Shown: positions 1 to 13,600, counted from the stretch's first letter. The stretch is 64,000 nucleotides of DNA from Anthopleura xanthogrammica (GCA_964019055.1 OZ025217.1:64501-128500); one strand, 5' to 3'. Notes: generated by a model not told the origin, from the letters alone. Made by a program: numbers and translations.

Positions 1-3000
1 CTAATTGTTTTAGTAAAAACCTACTAATTGGTCCAATAAAAGGATGCAAAAAGTTTTGGGTTTTGCTTTAAATATATTTTTTTGGGTTTTCAAAACCGGC
101 GCTTTTCGCTACTAGAGGTCTATCACTAATAGACCCCTAGTAGCTCAGCCAATCACAGGGCTCGATTGGTGATAGACCATTAGTAGGTTTCTTCTAATAC
201 ACATTAGTAGAGCTTAATCCCATTGTTTTCTTTTGTGTCTATTTGACTATTACACTTTAACAAGGAATTTTTTTTTCACGGGTTTAGTGACTTCACACTA
301 TTTGGGTTTGAATAATAATCCTGTAACACTTACTGCTAGTGCTCTACATCCTCTATTAGTACTTGCTACCAAGCAACCTTCTGTGGTTGCCATGGGTACA
401 TAATATGTTTGCCCATCTAGGTGGAGAGGTCCTGCCACACCCACTGGGATTGGCATATATCCTATTACATTTTCACAGCAAGCTCCTGAAACCTAAGACA
501 AGAAAGTTTAATACAACGTTCAAATGCTTAAACAAGTATCCAAATACTTACTAATTTGTAGTCATAGTGCTGATATGGAAGGCCTGATAAAGTATCCTGG
601 TCTCTATTTATCTTATGAGATGTGATTTTCCGTCTGAAAAAAGGTTTGCAATTCAATTAATATACACTTACTATACTATACTATACTATACTATACTATA
701 CTATACTATACTATACTATACTATACTATACTATACTATACTATACTATACTATACTATACTATACTATACTATACTATACTATACTATACTATACTATA
801 CTATACTATACTATACTATACTATACTATACTATACTATACTATACTATACTATACTATACTATACTATACTATACTATACTATACTATACTATACTATA
901 CTATACTATACTATACTATACTATACTATACTATACTATACTATACTATACTATACTATACTATACTATACTATACTATACTATACAGTAAACAACCAAC
1001 CTGATGTGCACTGCTCTCTGAAAATTCTTTAAAGCTGATTCAAGTTGGTAAAATGGAATAACTTTTTCATCCACTAAGGAACAGATTTCTTCATCTGTAA
1101 GACTAAATATACCATCCTTGAGGAAAGAATCAAAATTTTGTTAAATTACATATTTGTGATATGAGATTAGACAGCGAAAACCCAAGAACCAATCAAAATA
1201 TAGAATAAATACTATACATTCCAACTTTGGATAGTTAAGCCAATTGATCAGAGACCTGGATTGCATGAGTTGTTTACATGACCATCTTTTTCTCATTGGG
1301 ATCAGAATAATTTTGTTGCAACAAATGAACTTAATGTTGAAATGCTATTGTTTTTTGATGGTCTCTGATTGGCTCGACTAGCCAAAGTTGGAATGAATTG
1401 TGTTCATTTTACATTTTTGATTGGTTCTTGCTGTCTGGTGCAGTGGCCCTGGTTATATCAGAAGCACTTCTCTCACTTCTTTTGTGACTGTGTCACTTCA
1501 TGCATGCTGTGTTACTGAATGGAGCATGGAGAAAGCTGTATTATTTGCTTTGTTGTAGCTTTCAATATTGATTTTTTACACCATCCTTGCTGTGTGCATG
1601 TGGTTTGCATCAGCAACCATGCTCCATAATAATAATAATAATTATGAAATTTGTATAGCGCTAAAACTATTGAAATATTCTAAAGCGCTTTATATGAAAT
1701 GTCCAGAGAAAAACCCTATTAAGCCCAATACAGCACAGTTCTCAACCAATCAGAGGCTGCATACTATCTAAGCTATAAAATAATACTTACTGGTTCTTTC
1801 ATTATTTTCTTACACTCTTCTACTGTCCTAACACCATCTCTGCAATTCCTTCTTTCAGATCCTGTACTTTGACCACATTCAAACATGACGGGTTTCTCCG
1901 TCACATCTTGGTGCTCACTTACTTTAACTGATGGAATGTTGAAATTCCTGTTTTCTTTGCTGTTATTGCTTTTTTCCAAGGCAGATACAGCCCTGGGGGT
2001 TTTATCCTTCACAGTGGTTTTCAAGCTATCATTAAAAGAATGGCATCGTTTCCATTTTGGTATATGATGAGTAAATGAAAATGATCGTTTCTTTGGTGAT
2101 ATTTTAGTATCCATGGTCTCTTCCAGTGTCACATCCAATTTTTCTGTAATTACACACTGTTTTGATGTTTCTGTGTCATTTATTTCTTCATCGATGGAAT
2201 CATCATCACCACAGGTAAATGTGGCTCTTCTTATCCTTTTCTTTCCCTTCAATCCAATAAGTAATCTGGCCTTTTTTGCTTCCCTTATGTTGTGTGGAGA
2301 TAAAACTTCTGATGGGGTATCAATCAGTGCTATTGATTCATCTTTTTCAATATATAAGTACTTTGCAGCTACTAATAAAGCTAATACAAATGCAACAACC
2401 TGTATACAAACAAAACAACAACAGATAAACAGATAATACACTTTTTTCTTTTCAACTTTCATGTATGTATTTTTCCTGGAAATAAAGACCAGCATGAACT
2501 TTTCAAAATCCTGTGTTTGACATACCTCTTCTGCATTGACTGCCAAAAACCTAAAAAATCAACACAAAAATGTTTGTGTCACCAAACTGTTACAACATCT
2601 CAATTTTCATAACATGGTAGAAAAAGTTTGATGAATGTGAATATTTAGGTATACAATACCTTGAAAGACTACTGGCAGTTGGTGAACCACTTCTATTATG
2701 ATTAGTAATACTGTCTGGGTTAGTCCTGACCATTAAACGGCTGTATAGATGAACATACAACAAACCTGCAGACTGTTAAAACACAAGTGTATTTATAGTT
2801 ATCAAGTACTTAGATCTTTGTACATTCACAGGTGCATAGCTTACCATTATTATCTTAACATGCTGTAATAATGGATTGGACTCTTGTTGGTGTTCCTCCA
2901 CAGCAACATCAATGGATGAATCTAACAGCCATGTTGGTTGATTTTGACCTCTATTACACAACTGTCAATCAAAGCAAGTTCATTACTGACTAGTAACATG

Positions 3001-5511
3001 TTTGAAAATTTTTTTATAATATTCTACTACTTTGAGGTGTTTTATTAGAGGATGAAATGACTTTAAGGTGCTTAAAATGGCTTCTCAAACCATTAATACC
3101 ATATTTCTTGGAGAAACCAAGGTACGATTTGTTCAAATTTCGGCCAGTCACACGCTGGTCAAAATGTCCAGCGTATGATATTTTATATTATTTTTTTCAA
3201 ATAGACTGGTCAACATGTCCGTTCAAAACTGTATTTGACTGGTCAAGTACCAAATTTGGCCAGACATTGACCATTGACCAGCCATTATTTTGAGCCCTGT
3301 TATGCTTTTTCTTATTTTTCATCCTTGTGTATTAATATTTATTAGTATATATTACAGTCTGAACACACAAACCGGGACCAACTGAAGTAAACCAACCAAT
3401 CAGATAACAATAACCAAAATCTGTCTGGGCCAATCTGCTTTAAGAATTTGAAACTGGTATTTTTATAAAGTTTGATATACAATTTACTATATTGTTGTTT
3501 GAAATTCGAGATTGTTTTAAGACAGGACAGAAAAGATTTCCTATATCAAATTGGGATAAGTACAGCTTACACAACTGTGTTTTCGACAGAAAATATACTC
3601 ATTTTTGATGCTATTTTGTGCTCTATGGTTCGTGTTTACCAAATAAATGTGAAATGGCCGTGAGAACGCAATGATCTGATTGGCTAATACTATTATCAGT
3701 TCAATCTCAGTCTAGTAGTCCCTGTCAGTGTGTTTGCACTGTAATCAAAAAGCCCTTTTGCATCAGTTACTAATGCAGTTTAATTTGGAGTACAAAACAT
3801 TATTTTTTGCTTTCCTGAGAGGATTAAAAATCCTCTCTTTGTATTCCAATGTTCCTTGCCCTAAGAATCTAGTATTAGGTCTATTGTTCATGTATTCTCT
3901 ATCCATAATAACATACCTCAAGAAACAAAGAAAGAGATGCAGGAAGGAAGGTCATAAAGATAATGTAGTGTGTAAGTAGAGCAAGACAACCAAAGTAACT
4001 AGCTGTTTCTAATTCCTGTATTCCTGAGAGAGATCCAACTCCAATTACCAAAGCTCCAACTAACGTATTTAGTGTAACAGATGGACTTAATGTAGCTACA
4101 CCCTGTGCTATCTTGGATGGGGCTTCTTCCTAAAACGAGAAAGAGCTGTCAGTGGTACTATCAATACCAGTACATTGATCAATATTGATGCATATACACC
4201 TATTTCAATAAAGGTTGTCCCAGCTGAAAGCAACAAGCAATAAGCAACAAAACAAGATGGCAAAGAACATATGTATCTTACTCCTTATTCATCATTTAGA
4301 CACACTTATTTTAATGTAGTGTGTGTATTTTAGTTGTTTTGTAATGGTAGGCTGCATGTTGTCCCAAATCTTCAGCTAATTAAAGTATTATTTGCAGGTG
4401 GTCTTGGCTTGTTGCTTTTGGCTGTGACAACCTTTATTGAAATAGGTGCATATGTAATATGAATGATACTCACACATGATGCTGATAAGAGGGCAAACTT
4501 TGCCAGATCAGTGACTGTAACAAAATCACTTAACAGACAGAAGAAAGGAATTGCCTCTCTGTAATATAATGACAGACTCAAAATTAATCCATTAAAGGTT
4601 CTGCTCTGTTCAAACATAAAGTGCAGCCAGATGTTTGATTAAAAAGAACCTTGCAGACTTCATGCTAACTTCATGCTAACTTCATGATCAATTTTCATGT
4701 TTCAAGTACTGGGATGGTTTTGGATTAATGGTCCCCTAAGTTGAGAATTACAAATCTTACCTTAAAACAGATAATTCTCCTCCAAATATGTTTCCAATAA
4801 TGGATGTATATACTACACAGGAAAATATTAGAAATATTCCAACTATGACTGAAATGAAAGAATATTAGGAATTCAGTGACTTTTAGGTATACTGTTGTAG
4901 GTTTCCTGTTGTAATGTAGTACTATACTGAGAGGAAATGGTTTGAACCCAGGAGTAGCAGTGGAGTGAGTAATGTGATCTGGTCAGATTACTTGGTTAAC
5001 TCTGGATATTTCACGAATATAATGTTGTTTATCTCACATGCATTTTTTCTAAATCTAAGCCCAATTATTTCAATATTAATCTTCAATACCAAATCCGGAT
5101 CGAATTCCTAATCTTCAAATTTCATGAATACGTTATTTTATCAACTATTGAACTAATTTTATTATCTTTTTATACGTTTTTCTTTCCTGTCGTGCTTATT
5201 CATATGTCTTGCCGAATTTTTCATCATAGTGTCTATGTCGTGTTTGCCGGGGATGGGAAATTGCGTTCTGTTGCTACCCAGAGTCATCTCCTGTTCTGGG
5301 GGATGAACTTATCGAAATGCATTTCACCTGCATTTCAGTTTGTTTGTCCCTCTGAGTTGTCGGGGTGGCGGCAGGATGTGGTTCTCTATCACCAGTACTA
5401 TCAATATTATGTTACAATATATATATACATTTTATTATAGAGTAGTTTAGATAGTATAGATTAGTATTTTTCAGATGAAGAGCCACCAAGTGGATATGCT
5501 GAAATAAAGTC

Positions 5512-5543
<32 letters not shown>

Positions 5544-6577
5544 CGTCTGGGTGAGTGTAGTCTTGAGCAAGACTGTTGTTGACTGACGTTTCAACAACCT
5601 GAGCAGAAGTTATCTTCAGAGTTCAGTGGGGAATTCCAACCTCTATCAGCACCCTAGAAAAGACTCATCCATGACCTCAAACAGACTGATGTCACTACCG
5701 AAAAATTAACCTAAGAACAAAATACTACTACTTCCAGCAATAGCGATGCGACTACTCCATACCGACTAATTATTACTGTTTACCTTACAACTGCACCACC
5801 AGAGATATAAGTACCATCCACCATCTTTCATTCCCCACTGTACTCTGAAGATGACTTCCGCTTAGTTGTCGAAACACCAGACACCACCAACAACAGTCTT
5901 TTTCAAGACTACACTCACCCGGACAATCACATTACTCACTATCTTTATTTTACACTTACCAACTAAATATGTCGATCCAGTATGTAATATCTTTTTGCAC
6001 TGTAAATATACGCATAGAAGAGCCAGGAAATAGCTTGTAGCACTTATATGAACACGAATACTGACAGGGAAGTGGTTCTGAAAATAATATCATAATTAAG
6101 CAAACAATATAAAGTTCAAAGTATATTACTCTGGGCTCGACACTAAAATACATCTACTAGTCTCAGACTAGCTAGCTTGGGACTAGTTATTATCCACAGT
6201 GACTTGCCCAAGGACTACTACCTAAAAAAGTTAGTGTCAAACCCTGTTACTATTGTCTGGCGTTGGATTTCTCTAAAAACTAAAGAATAACAAACAAAAG
6301 CACTTGTTAAGAGTCAAAGGGAGTGTTTTGAATCGCCCAAATTTCTAAGATTGCTCAAAATATAATATATTTTGTGAAGCTTCCTTTACAAGAGTGTACA
6401 AACCTTGTGCTGCTCGACTACAGAAACAAGCGAATCTTGAGCGTATGTAGCATCATAAATATTAAGAGTTAGCAGACAGACTGTCCCAGTTATACACAGT
6501 AGTAATACCTCTACAGGATGAGAGGCACATAAGAAGCCGTGAGTGTAAAACAAGCTCGTAATTCCAGTATTTTCCAT
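1..6577 (-). CDS. HMGCR: HMG-CoA reductase, N-terminal two thirds (3' end beyond left edge)
   Basis: Rate-limiting mevalonate-pathway enzyme of the ER membrane, reducing HMG-CoA to mevalonate with NADPH. Twelve phase-consistent coding exons: 6577-6404, 6077-5960, 4848-4761, 4558-4474, 4129-3917, 2961-2845, 2772-2660, 2550-2526, 2399-1791, 1116-1001, 633-552, 492-334 (633 codons). Exon 1 (CASHPVEVL) matches the vertebrate N-terminus. Exons 2-5 form the sterol-sensing membrane segments. The 1791-2399 exon holds the last membrane helix, a long charged linker and the start of the catalytic part ([11 protein letters not shown]). The final exons contain [17 protein letters not shown] and [19 protein letters not shown] of the HMG-CoA-binding region. 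The remaining catalytic residues lie off the window. The INSIG-contact motif and both regulatory lysines known from mammals are not conserved (see findings). Start is the first ATG of exon 1. Very sure of identity. Confidence 0.96.
671..986. repeat. (CTATA)n pentanucleotide microsatellite
   Basis: About 63 apparently uninterrupted copies of the five-base unit CTATA. The array fills nearly all of the 367-base HMGCR intron between the exons at 1001-1116 and 552-633, leaving only a short splice acceptor region (634-670) and donor region (987-1000). The long tyrosine/leucine/threonine-rich reading frame across it is just the repeat translated. Confidence 0.98.
1169..1436. mobile_element. Inverted-repeat (MITE-like) element in HMGCR intron
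   Basis: The left end (1169-1200, with AGACAGC and AAGAACCAATC) is the imperfect reverse complement of the right end (1413-1436). Inner arms near 1221-1234 and 1381-1394 (CATTCCAACTTTGG against its complement) also pair. No coding capacity. Confidence 0.6.
3138..3299 (+). repeat. Dispersed repeat, family B copy 1
   Basis: Contains GACTGGTCAACATGTCC, TTTGACTGGTCAAGTAC and ends TATTTTGAGCCCTG. A closely similar copy lies at 49704-49799 and a more diverged one at 25228-25413, all in non-coding DNA. Confidence 0.7.
3355..3741. mobile_element. Non-autonomous DNA transposon, family A copy 1
   Basis: Starts CAGTCTGAACACACA and ends TGTGTTTGCACTG, an imperfect terminal inverted repeat. Internal blocks (GGGCCAATCTGCTTTAAGAAT; TGATCTGATTGGCTAATACT) recur at 22454-22853. 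About 390 bases, no protein. Lies between HMGCR exons. Confidence 0.75.
4191..4454. mobile_element. Inverted-repeat element in HMGCR intron
   Basis: Arms of about 55 bases (4191-4246 and 4399-4454) share CACCTATTTCAATAAAGG and its complement, with a loop of about 150 bases. Placed between the exons at 4474-4558 and 3917-4129. Confidence 0.6.
5545..5924. mobile_element. Long-TIR MITE with internal ATT microsatellite nearby
   Basis: The ends GTCTGGGTGAGTGTAGTCTT and its near-perfect complement (ending at 5924) pair over roughly 90 bases. The element sits in the HMGCR intron 4849-5959, directly after an (ATT)n run at 5514-5542. Confidence 0.7.
6131..6245 (-). repeat. Dispersed repeat, family C copy 1
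   Basis: Shares GACTAGT/ATTATCCACAGTGACT and GTCTCAGACTAG blocks, in opposite orientation, with 54081-54225 in the insulin receptor gene. Both copies begin or end with a (G)GGCTCGACAC-type terminus. Lies in the first HMGCR intron. Confidence 0.65.
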
Positions 6578-7651
6578 AGCAGTTTTTAGTATTTTCCTAT
6601 TACTGCAGGATAATCACTTTTCTATTTTGTCGTCCTTCGTGTAATCGAGAGGTTACTAAGTGAGTGACGCAACACGGTATCCCACGTATCCTTGCGAACC
6701 CAACGATGATGTAATACTAGGTCCAGTCCCCTAGGTTACCCATAATCCTGTGCAAGCCTTAGTTTGGCTTGACTCGTGGTTCACTGCAGGGAAGAAAGCA
6801 AAGAAGTTGCTCAACCAGGTTAGAAAAACCATATTTTTACCTTCTTTAGACCACATACTACATCAAGGAATAACACTTAATCATAGGAAATGAAGTTTAC
6901 TTTGTTTGGAAACGGACATAAACAGTTTTCCTTTATTTATTATTGTTTTTTTTACGGGTTTGTCCTTCACCGTCACCTTGTAGACTGATGGAAGTCCCGT
7001 TTCTTCCACGACTTTGACTCTTGTTTTAAGTTTTTACCTTTCTTCGGTATGATTTATTGATTAATTTACCCTTACATATCATTGAATCTTTAAACTATTG
7101 GTTACTAAATTGAGTTGTATCATAATAACCCTACGTACACTTCTGAACGAAGCGGTTTACGATCCGCACAGGAGCTAAACAACCGACAACATACCAGTTG
7201 CTTCTTTATCGTTTGATTGTTTTCCATAAGGTGAAATCCATGAAATCATGGAAGGAATTTAACTAAGATAACAAAAGTTTTTGCGTTTGATTACTAAATA
7301 CTTAGCGTTAAGGTAAAAAAAAGATTCGGTCAACCATTGTGTCAAATACATTATCACTGGATAATCTCAAAACATGAACCATTCTTTATTAGTACGACAA
7401 AACGTACTTGGTGAAGTCATTCAGTCGAGGTCATTCTTCGCTAGATGTTTATTTAAGCAATGAAAACAGCAGTTTTATTATGTGTTGAGCTAAAACCTCA
7501 AATGTCAGCACATCCTAAACAGCCTGCTTTTAAAACAGAAACAATGTATCGACCAGTATTAGAAAATATGACTCATCTCATCTAAGGGAGTTTTGAATCT
7601 GAATAATTACACCTGTGACTTTTTTTATTAGAGGAGAAAAAATATACAGAC
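6578..7651. promoter_or_regulatory. Divergent HMGCR / HNRNPK upstream region
   Basis: The two start codons face away from each other. The first 210 bases beyond HMGCR are the likely shared promoter. A non-coding first HNRNPK exon probably ends near 6820 (CTCAACCAG before GTTAG), and its intron runs to an acceptor near 7632. I looked for a sterol-response element of the TCACNCCAC type next to HMGCR and saw none. Inference from gene arrangement. Confidence 0.4.
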
Positions 7652-10600
7652 ATGGAGCAACAACAGCCACCAAATCAGGGCTACATAACTCAAGAACCAG
7701 AACAACTTCAGCCTCTCTCTCAATATGATGAGGGGACCAGTCAAGGTAATAGGACAATAATATTCCTTAAATCAGAAAGTCATTTGGTTATTGCTAAATA
7801 CTAAATGTTATGTTATAGAAGGAGATCAAAGTGGTAGCCTTAAGCGTTCTGCGGAAGGTGATTACAATGGTAATAACAAGAGATTTAAGCAAAGTGGAGG
7901 ACCAGGTGGAGAAGTAACTATAAGAATACTTCTACAAAGCAAGGTATGATTCACTTGTCATTGTTTTACTATAGACGTGTTGCATTGCTATGTAATACCA
8001 TTTTATTTACATGATGAATGCATCATTGAACAAGAAGTTGTATATCATGTGATGGGTTACCACCACCACGGGAATGCTATAACATAACCAAACACCATAT
8101 CAACACTATTTATGATATTATACATGGCTAGTCTTTACATGGGACTTTTAATTTCCTGTTGATTATGCCCTCAAATTGATATTTGTATCTCCTTGTAAAG
8201 TTAATAAATAAATAAAATTTAAATGTATGTATTTTTATTAACATTGCATATGTATATATGTGTTTACAGGATGCTGGTGGTATTATTGGAAAGGTAAGAG
8301 AGCAAAGTCTAAACAAAAATGTTTGACAAATTAAAATATTATAATTTAAGTGCCAATTTGTGTGCAAATGTTGCAACATACATTCATTACAAACCATATC
8401 AGTGAAGTGATATGATATCACTTAACGGTAAACTATCCAATAAAATCTTGCGATATATAATAATGTATACAGACTCGCTTGTTTGCAATATGATAGTTTG
8501 TACATGACAACTTCTAATACATTTACCAAGCAACAAAAACACCTCAAGTAAACCTCATCGTAACTTACAGGTTTTAAGATGTTTCCTTCCATTTCTTTAG
8601 GCTGGTTCCAACATTAAGCGCCTAAGATCTGAGGTAAGAAAAATGAAAGATTTCTATATTTTGATGTATGTTTCATAGGAAAAAAGCAAGAACTTGCTTT
8701 CAGTTGTTTTCATCTTTAGCTTCAGTTATAACCTCTGGATTAGACACTTGTCTTTGATTTTGTTTATTATTTCAAAATGTTTCTTCATTTCATTTATTAT
8801 AATTTTTTTAGAATGTTCAAAGTTAATAACATACCTAGTATTGCACACATTATTATAAGGACAATACACAATGTTTAATAATGGTTGATCTTTGATTCCT
8901 GTAGCTAAATTTTATTCTTCTTTGTCATTCCCTTTTATTCCTTCTCACCCTGACCCTTGCTACACACCCATTGCCCGCCCGTTTGTTTGCCCGTCCAATC
9001 GCCCGGCCCTTGGTGACCCTGACTATGAATGACCCAAACAACTATCCTCATCTTAAAGTACAATGCCGTGGTCAATGTTCCCGACACCAATTACTCAGAG
9101 CGGTATGTCCCAAACCACTTCACTAAGTACTTCCATGTAGTATATTAGTATGTTGAAGAAATTGTATTTTTGTTGTGTTAATGTTGAGTTTTTTAAAACT
9201 GATGTGTTTTAAGAATTAAATTCAAATTATCACTGATTCCCAGTTGCATGGTTATTCAATTTGACTTGGTTTAATTGTTAAATTGATGGTGACAGTGTAC
9301 CACATAATTCCAATAAAATAGTTTTTTTTGTGCGATGTTGCTAGATCTTGTGTCCAGTTTGTATTATCATTATATTTAGCTTTAGGCTCTCTGTTTTAAC
9401 TTTGATTCATAATTGTTTTTACTTATTATATATTACTACTATCTTAGTGTTCTTACTATTACTGCTCCAACAAATGCTGCTATGACCATCTTAGGAGAAT
9501 GTGTACCAAAAATTGGAGAGGTAAGGAATGTTACAAAGAAATAGATTACAGTATTAACCCTTTTACTACTAAAGTGGCCAGAAGTGGGTAACTGGAAATG
9601 TGACATCTTTTCCTTGAGTAGTCAAAAGGGAACATAAATATTGTCACTTTTTAGCACCCTCCCTAAGGAATCAAGCATGACAAACATATCTCTGTTTATT
9701 TTTTCTCAGTCCGGTATCCTAAAAATCGCAGGCTCTGATTGGCTATTTGAGCAGGGAGGATATGTAGAATCCATACTAAGAAAATTGTCATGTGTCATAG
9801 GCACTTTAAAGTCCTAATTTTTTTAGTTACAATACATTATAGAGATCACAGTGGATCAAACTAGTATACTAGCTAATTTAGCCACTAACCCTAGTATCAT
9901 GAATAGTGTTGATATGGTGTTTGTTTATGTTATAGCATTCCCGTGGTGGTGGTAACCCATCACATGATATACAACTTCTTGTTCAACGATCTCAAGTGGG
10001 AAGTATTATTGGTAGAGCAGGTTACAAGATAAAAGAGATACGTGAAGTGAGTAGTGCTGAATAAGTCTGCCTTAAAGAGTCTTAATAATAGGCCATGTGT
10101 CATATGTGGGAAGCATGTGCACAGGGTAGTAGTGTGAGTGCTCGCCTCTCACCGACGTGACCTGGGTTCGATTTCTGGACTCAGTGTAGTATATGTGTTA
10201 AGGTTGCTTGTTGGTTTTCTCCTGTGCTTCAAGGATTTTTATCTGAGTTCTCCAGTTTTCCTCCCTGTGCAAGAATCAACTTCTAATTTCAATTGGAATT
10301 CAGTTGATGACGAGCTATAGAAATGCCACTGTTAAATCCCAAGTATTTATTTATTTATTCCTCTTAGAAATATTTTTTTTCTGAGTTATATATTGTAAAA
10401 AAGTAAAACCAAGATAATAATACTGAAGGAATAAGGTCTAATGATAAGCATATTTATCTCTTGTTGATCCACAGCAATCAGGTGCAAACATCAAGGTTTT
10501 TTCAGATTGCCTTCCAAACTCAACTGAAAGGGTAGTTGCAATTACAGGTAATTGAAAAGCAATATTGTGACTATTTTCACCATCATAATAGCTATGAAAC

Positions 10601-13600
10601 AAGCATGCAAAGAATGTTATCATGCTTTTTTCAGGTTTCAAATGTTACACTTTGCCCATCAGTGCTAAACAGATTTTTTACCTACCCATCCCCGTTTCGG
10701 CAATGTTTCCCCTAGAAAAACAATTCATATTCTACAGCTTAATCATCTGAGCAAAATTCTTGTTCCCATAACTTTACCAGTGGTGAAAGGCTGTATTGAA
10801 AATAATATCCTATTTCATTTTGTGTTGTATAAATTGTTCTTATTCTTTTTCACAGGGACCATAGATACTGTTGTGAAATGTGTGGAAATTATTTATGAGA
10901 CACTTGAATCGGTAGGAATGTATTCTTTTTTTCTGTACTTTGCCTAGTGATTGAATAATCTGATTTCTTATGATACATAAAGCATTTTGATTTTTTTATC
11001 TTGTAAAAATTCCAAATGTACTGAGAGCACATGGGATGAGCAATATTTTCTAAGGATCTTATCAAATATATGAGAAAAACAAGACTAACAAATGTTTCTA
11101 AATAACTACCAACCACTTGTGGATATACTGCATGGCTTACATATATTTAGTAAATAATAATCTACATCACAATAAACAAATTTTAGTCCATACAACAACA
11201 CAGCCAATTTTCATTTATTGCCATGCACTGTCAGATTGAGACATATATACAACAAAAGGCACAACCAGTTAATGGGTGATACACTACTGTCAATCAAAAA
11301 AATCATTCCTATGTACCTTTCCATTCTATAATGTAGGAGACACATGTACCTAAAAGGTGCCTATTTTTGAATTTTATTTAATAATCAACTCTCAAGAGTG
11401 GTAAACCATGACTTGTTTTCTTTTAGACTCCACTTAAAGGACAGGTGATTCTGTATGATCCATCATCGCAGGGTGGATATGATGACTGGGGCTATGATGG
11501 ATATGGACCAGATGCACGAGATGGACCTATGGGTGGACGTGGCAGCCAAGGTAGAGGTGGGCCAAGAGGAGGTTCAAGAGGTGGTAGAGGCTCGATGAAT
11601 AGAGGTGGTAGAGGTGGACGAGGAGGAAGAGGTGGTGGACAAGGAGGCATGTTTGGAGGCAGTGGTGATTTCTCACAGGACATTGTAAGTTTACATGATT
11701 TCTGTGTACAACATGTTTATCTCTCAAAACAGCATAAAATCTTAAGTTTATTTCCTGTTTCAGGGAGGATTTAATGATGGATCAAACTTTGGAGGTAATA
11801 AATTAGCACATAAAATACCATTGTAGTTGTTGTTGTTCCTCTTATACTTGTTATTTATAAACTCTTTGTTGTTTTATATAGGTGGGATGAATCAATGGAA
11901 TCAAGACCAAGGGTCAGGAGATCAACCATCTACATCAACACAAGTTACAATCCCTAAAGATGTAAGGCTTCTACAACTAAATATTGCTTCACTGGCATCA
12001 ATATTCATTAACCTGTGAAACAAAATGTATTTATTAGAGTTTGGTAGTCAGATTAACACAATAGAAAACAAAAGAACTAGAGTGCAATAGTGCTTAATAC
12101 ACTAACATCTAATTCACAGGTTTATGGTAATATTACCTATGGCTTTGCTTCTATACTTCTGTCAATACAATTATTGGTGCTTGTTTTCAAAAGCAAATTT
12201 CAATAGACCATCATATTGTACAAACTTAAAGTATATATTCTGGTTTTTGAGGAATTTAAACTTTTGATCACAACACATAAGGAAATTGGAACTAACTACG
12301 TGCAAAATGTTCAACTTACACTTAGGTCTTTATAAGTGCAACTGAATGTTAATATATGTATTGTTAATTCAATTAACATTCAGTTGCACTGATGAAGACC
12401 TTAGCATAGGTCGAAAATTTTGCAGGTAATTAGTTCCAACTTCTTTATGTGTTGTGATCAAAAGTTTAAATTCCTCAAAAATTAGTTCACCAATACAGAT
12501 GAATATTCACAAAAGTATATATTCTGGTGTGACTATGTTATTTGTTGTTTTTCAGCTTGCTGGTTCTATCATTGGAAAGGGAGGAGAGAGAATAAGAAGC
12601 ATCAGGTATTGAATATAAAGCTACTATTACAAGTATCAAGTTATGTAAGAGTTAAATACAAGAATAAAGGCAATAAGCCATATAAATATACAGCCAGAGG
12701 GCATTATACAGCTGCTAAGTTGTGACATATTTCTGGGTCCAACTGCTCACAAAAACAATAAAGACTTTTAAGCCTTGCAATGAAACAATGGTCAGGGCTA
12801 AAGGTAAAGAAACTATATTTAACGTCGGTAGTTCCTACAGCTACGTGGCTGGTATCAATGGAAGCCGACGGTGCGCACTTTACCCCCTCTCTCCATCAGT
12901 GCTCTGTTTTAAGAGTATTCAAAGCTGAAGCTACACGGATTAGAAAGAAGTCAAAACAGATGTGGAGATCCTGAGGATCGAACCATGGACCTCTAGCTCC
13001 GAAGGCTGCGCACTAACCAACTGAGCTACGTCTGCTCCTGCTATGTGCAGGTCCTTGAACTCCTTGAAATGTGCTGGAATTTAAAATTTCAAGGGCACTT
13101 GAAACTCCTTGAAAATAGAAAATTTTAAGAAATGTCCTTGAAAAATCCCTTGTTACTCCTTGAAAAAACTTATGTTGACTGTAAAAGTACATAGATACAT
13201 TGTGCATGCACAAGTTTAATTATGCAACTATTACTACGTGTACATTCGCATGCGCATACACAGTAGTCAAGGCCGAAATATTTTTTGATCAACTTTCAAT
13301 GTCTTCAAGGAGGGCTTCTGTAACTCTGCTTGTCGGGTATATCTAGTTTGCAATGAGGAAAAAATCCTTGTTACAAATTCAAGATTTATAATTATCTAGA
13401 TTATTTTAGACCTGCTGCTAAAGGCCTATATCTAGATATAACCTCATAGCATATTTATTGGGTTTGTATCAGATATGCAACCAGATGAATAACAAATGAA
13501 AAAAACCAAGATCAATAAGACTATTAACTTTTAAAAACCCTGAATCTTGAACCACAGAAACAAATGCAGAGCTACAATAAAGATAGATGACCCACTGCCT

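Noticed and set aside
615..1004. 129-aa open frame across the CTATA array
   Set aside because: Pure translation of the microsatellite; the region is an HMGCR intron flanked by phase-consistent exons.
6578..6790. Sterol-response element controlling HMGCR
   Set aside because: No TCACNCCAC-like site found in the near promoter.
11492..11727. Pro/Leu-rich antisense frames
   Set aside because: Complement of the Gly/Arg-rich HNRNPK exon 11427-11684.
12961..13037. Functional tRNA gene
   Set aside because: Pol III boxes are present but the acceptor, T and anticodon stems do not pair; better explained as a SINE head.
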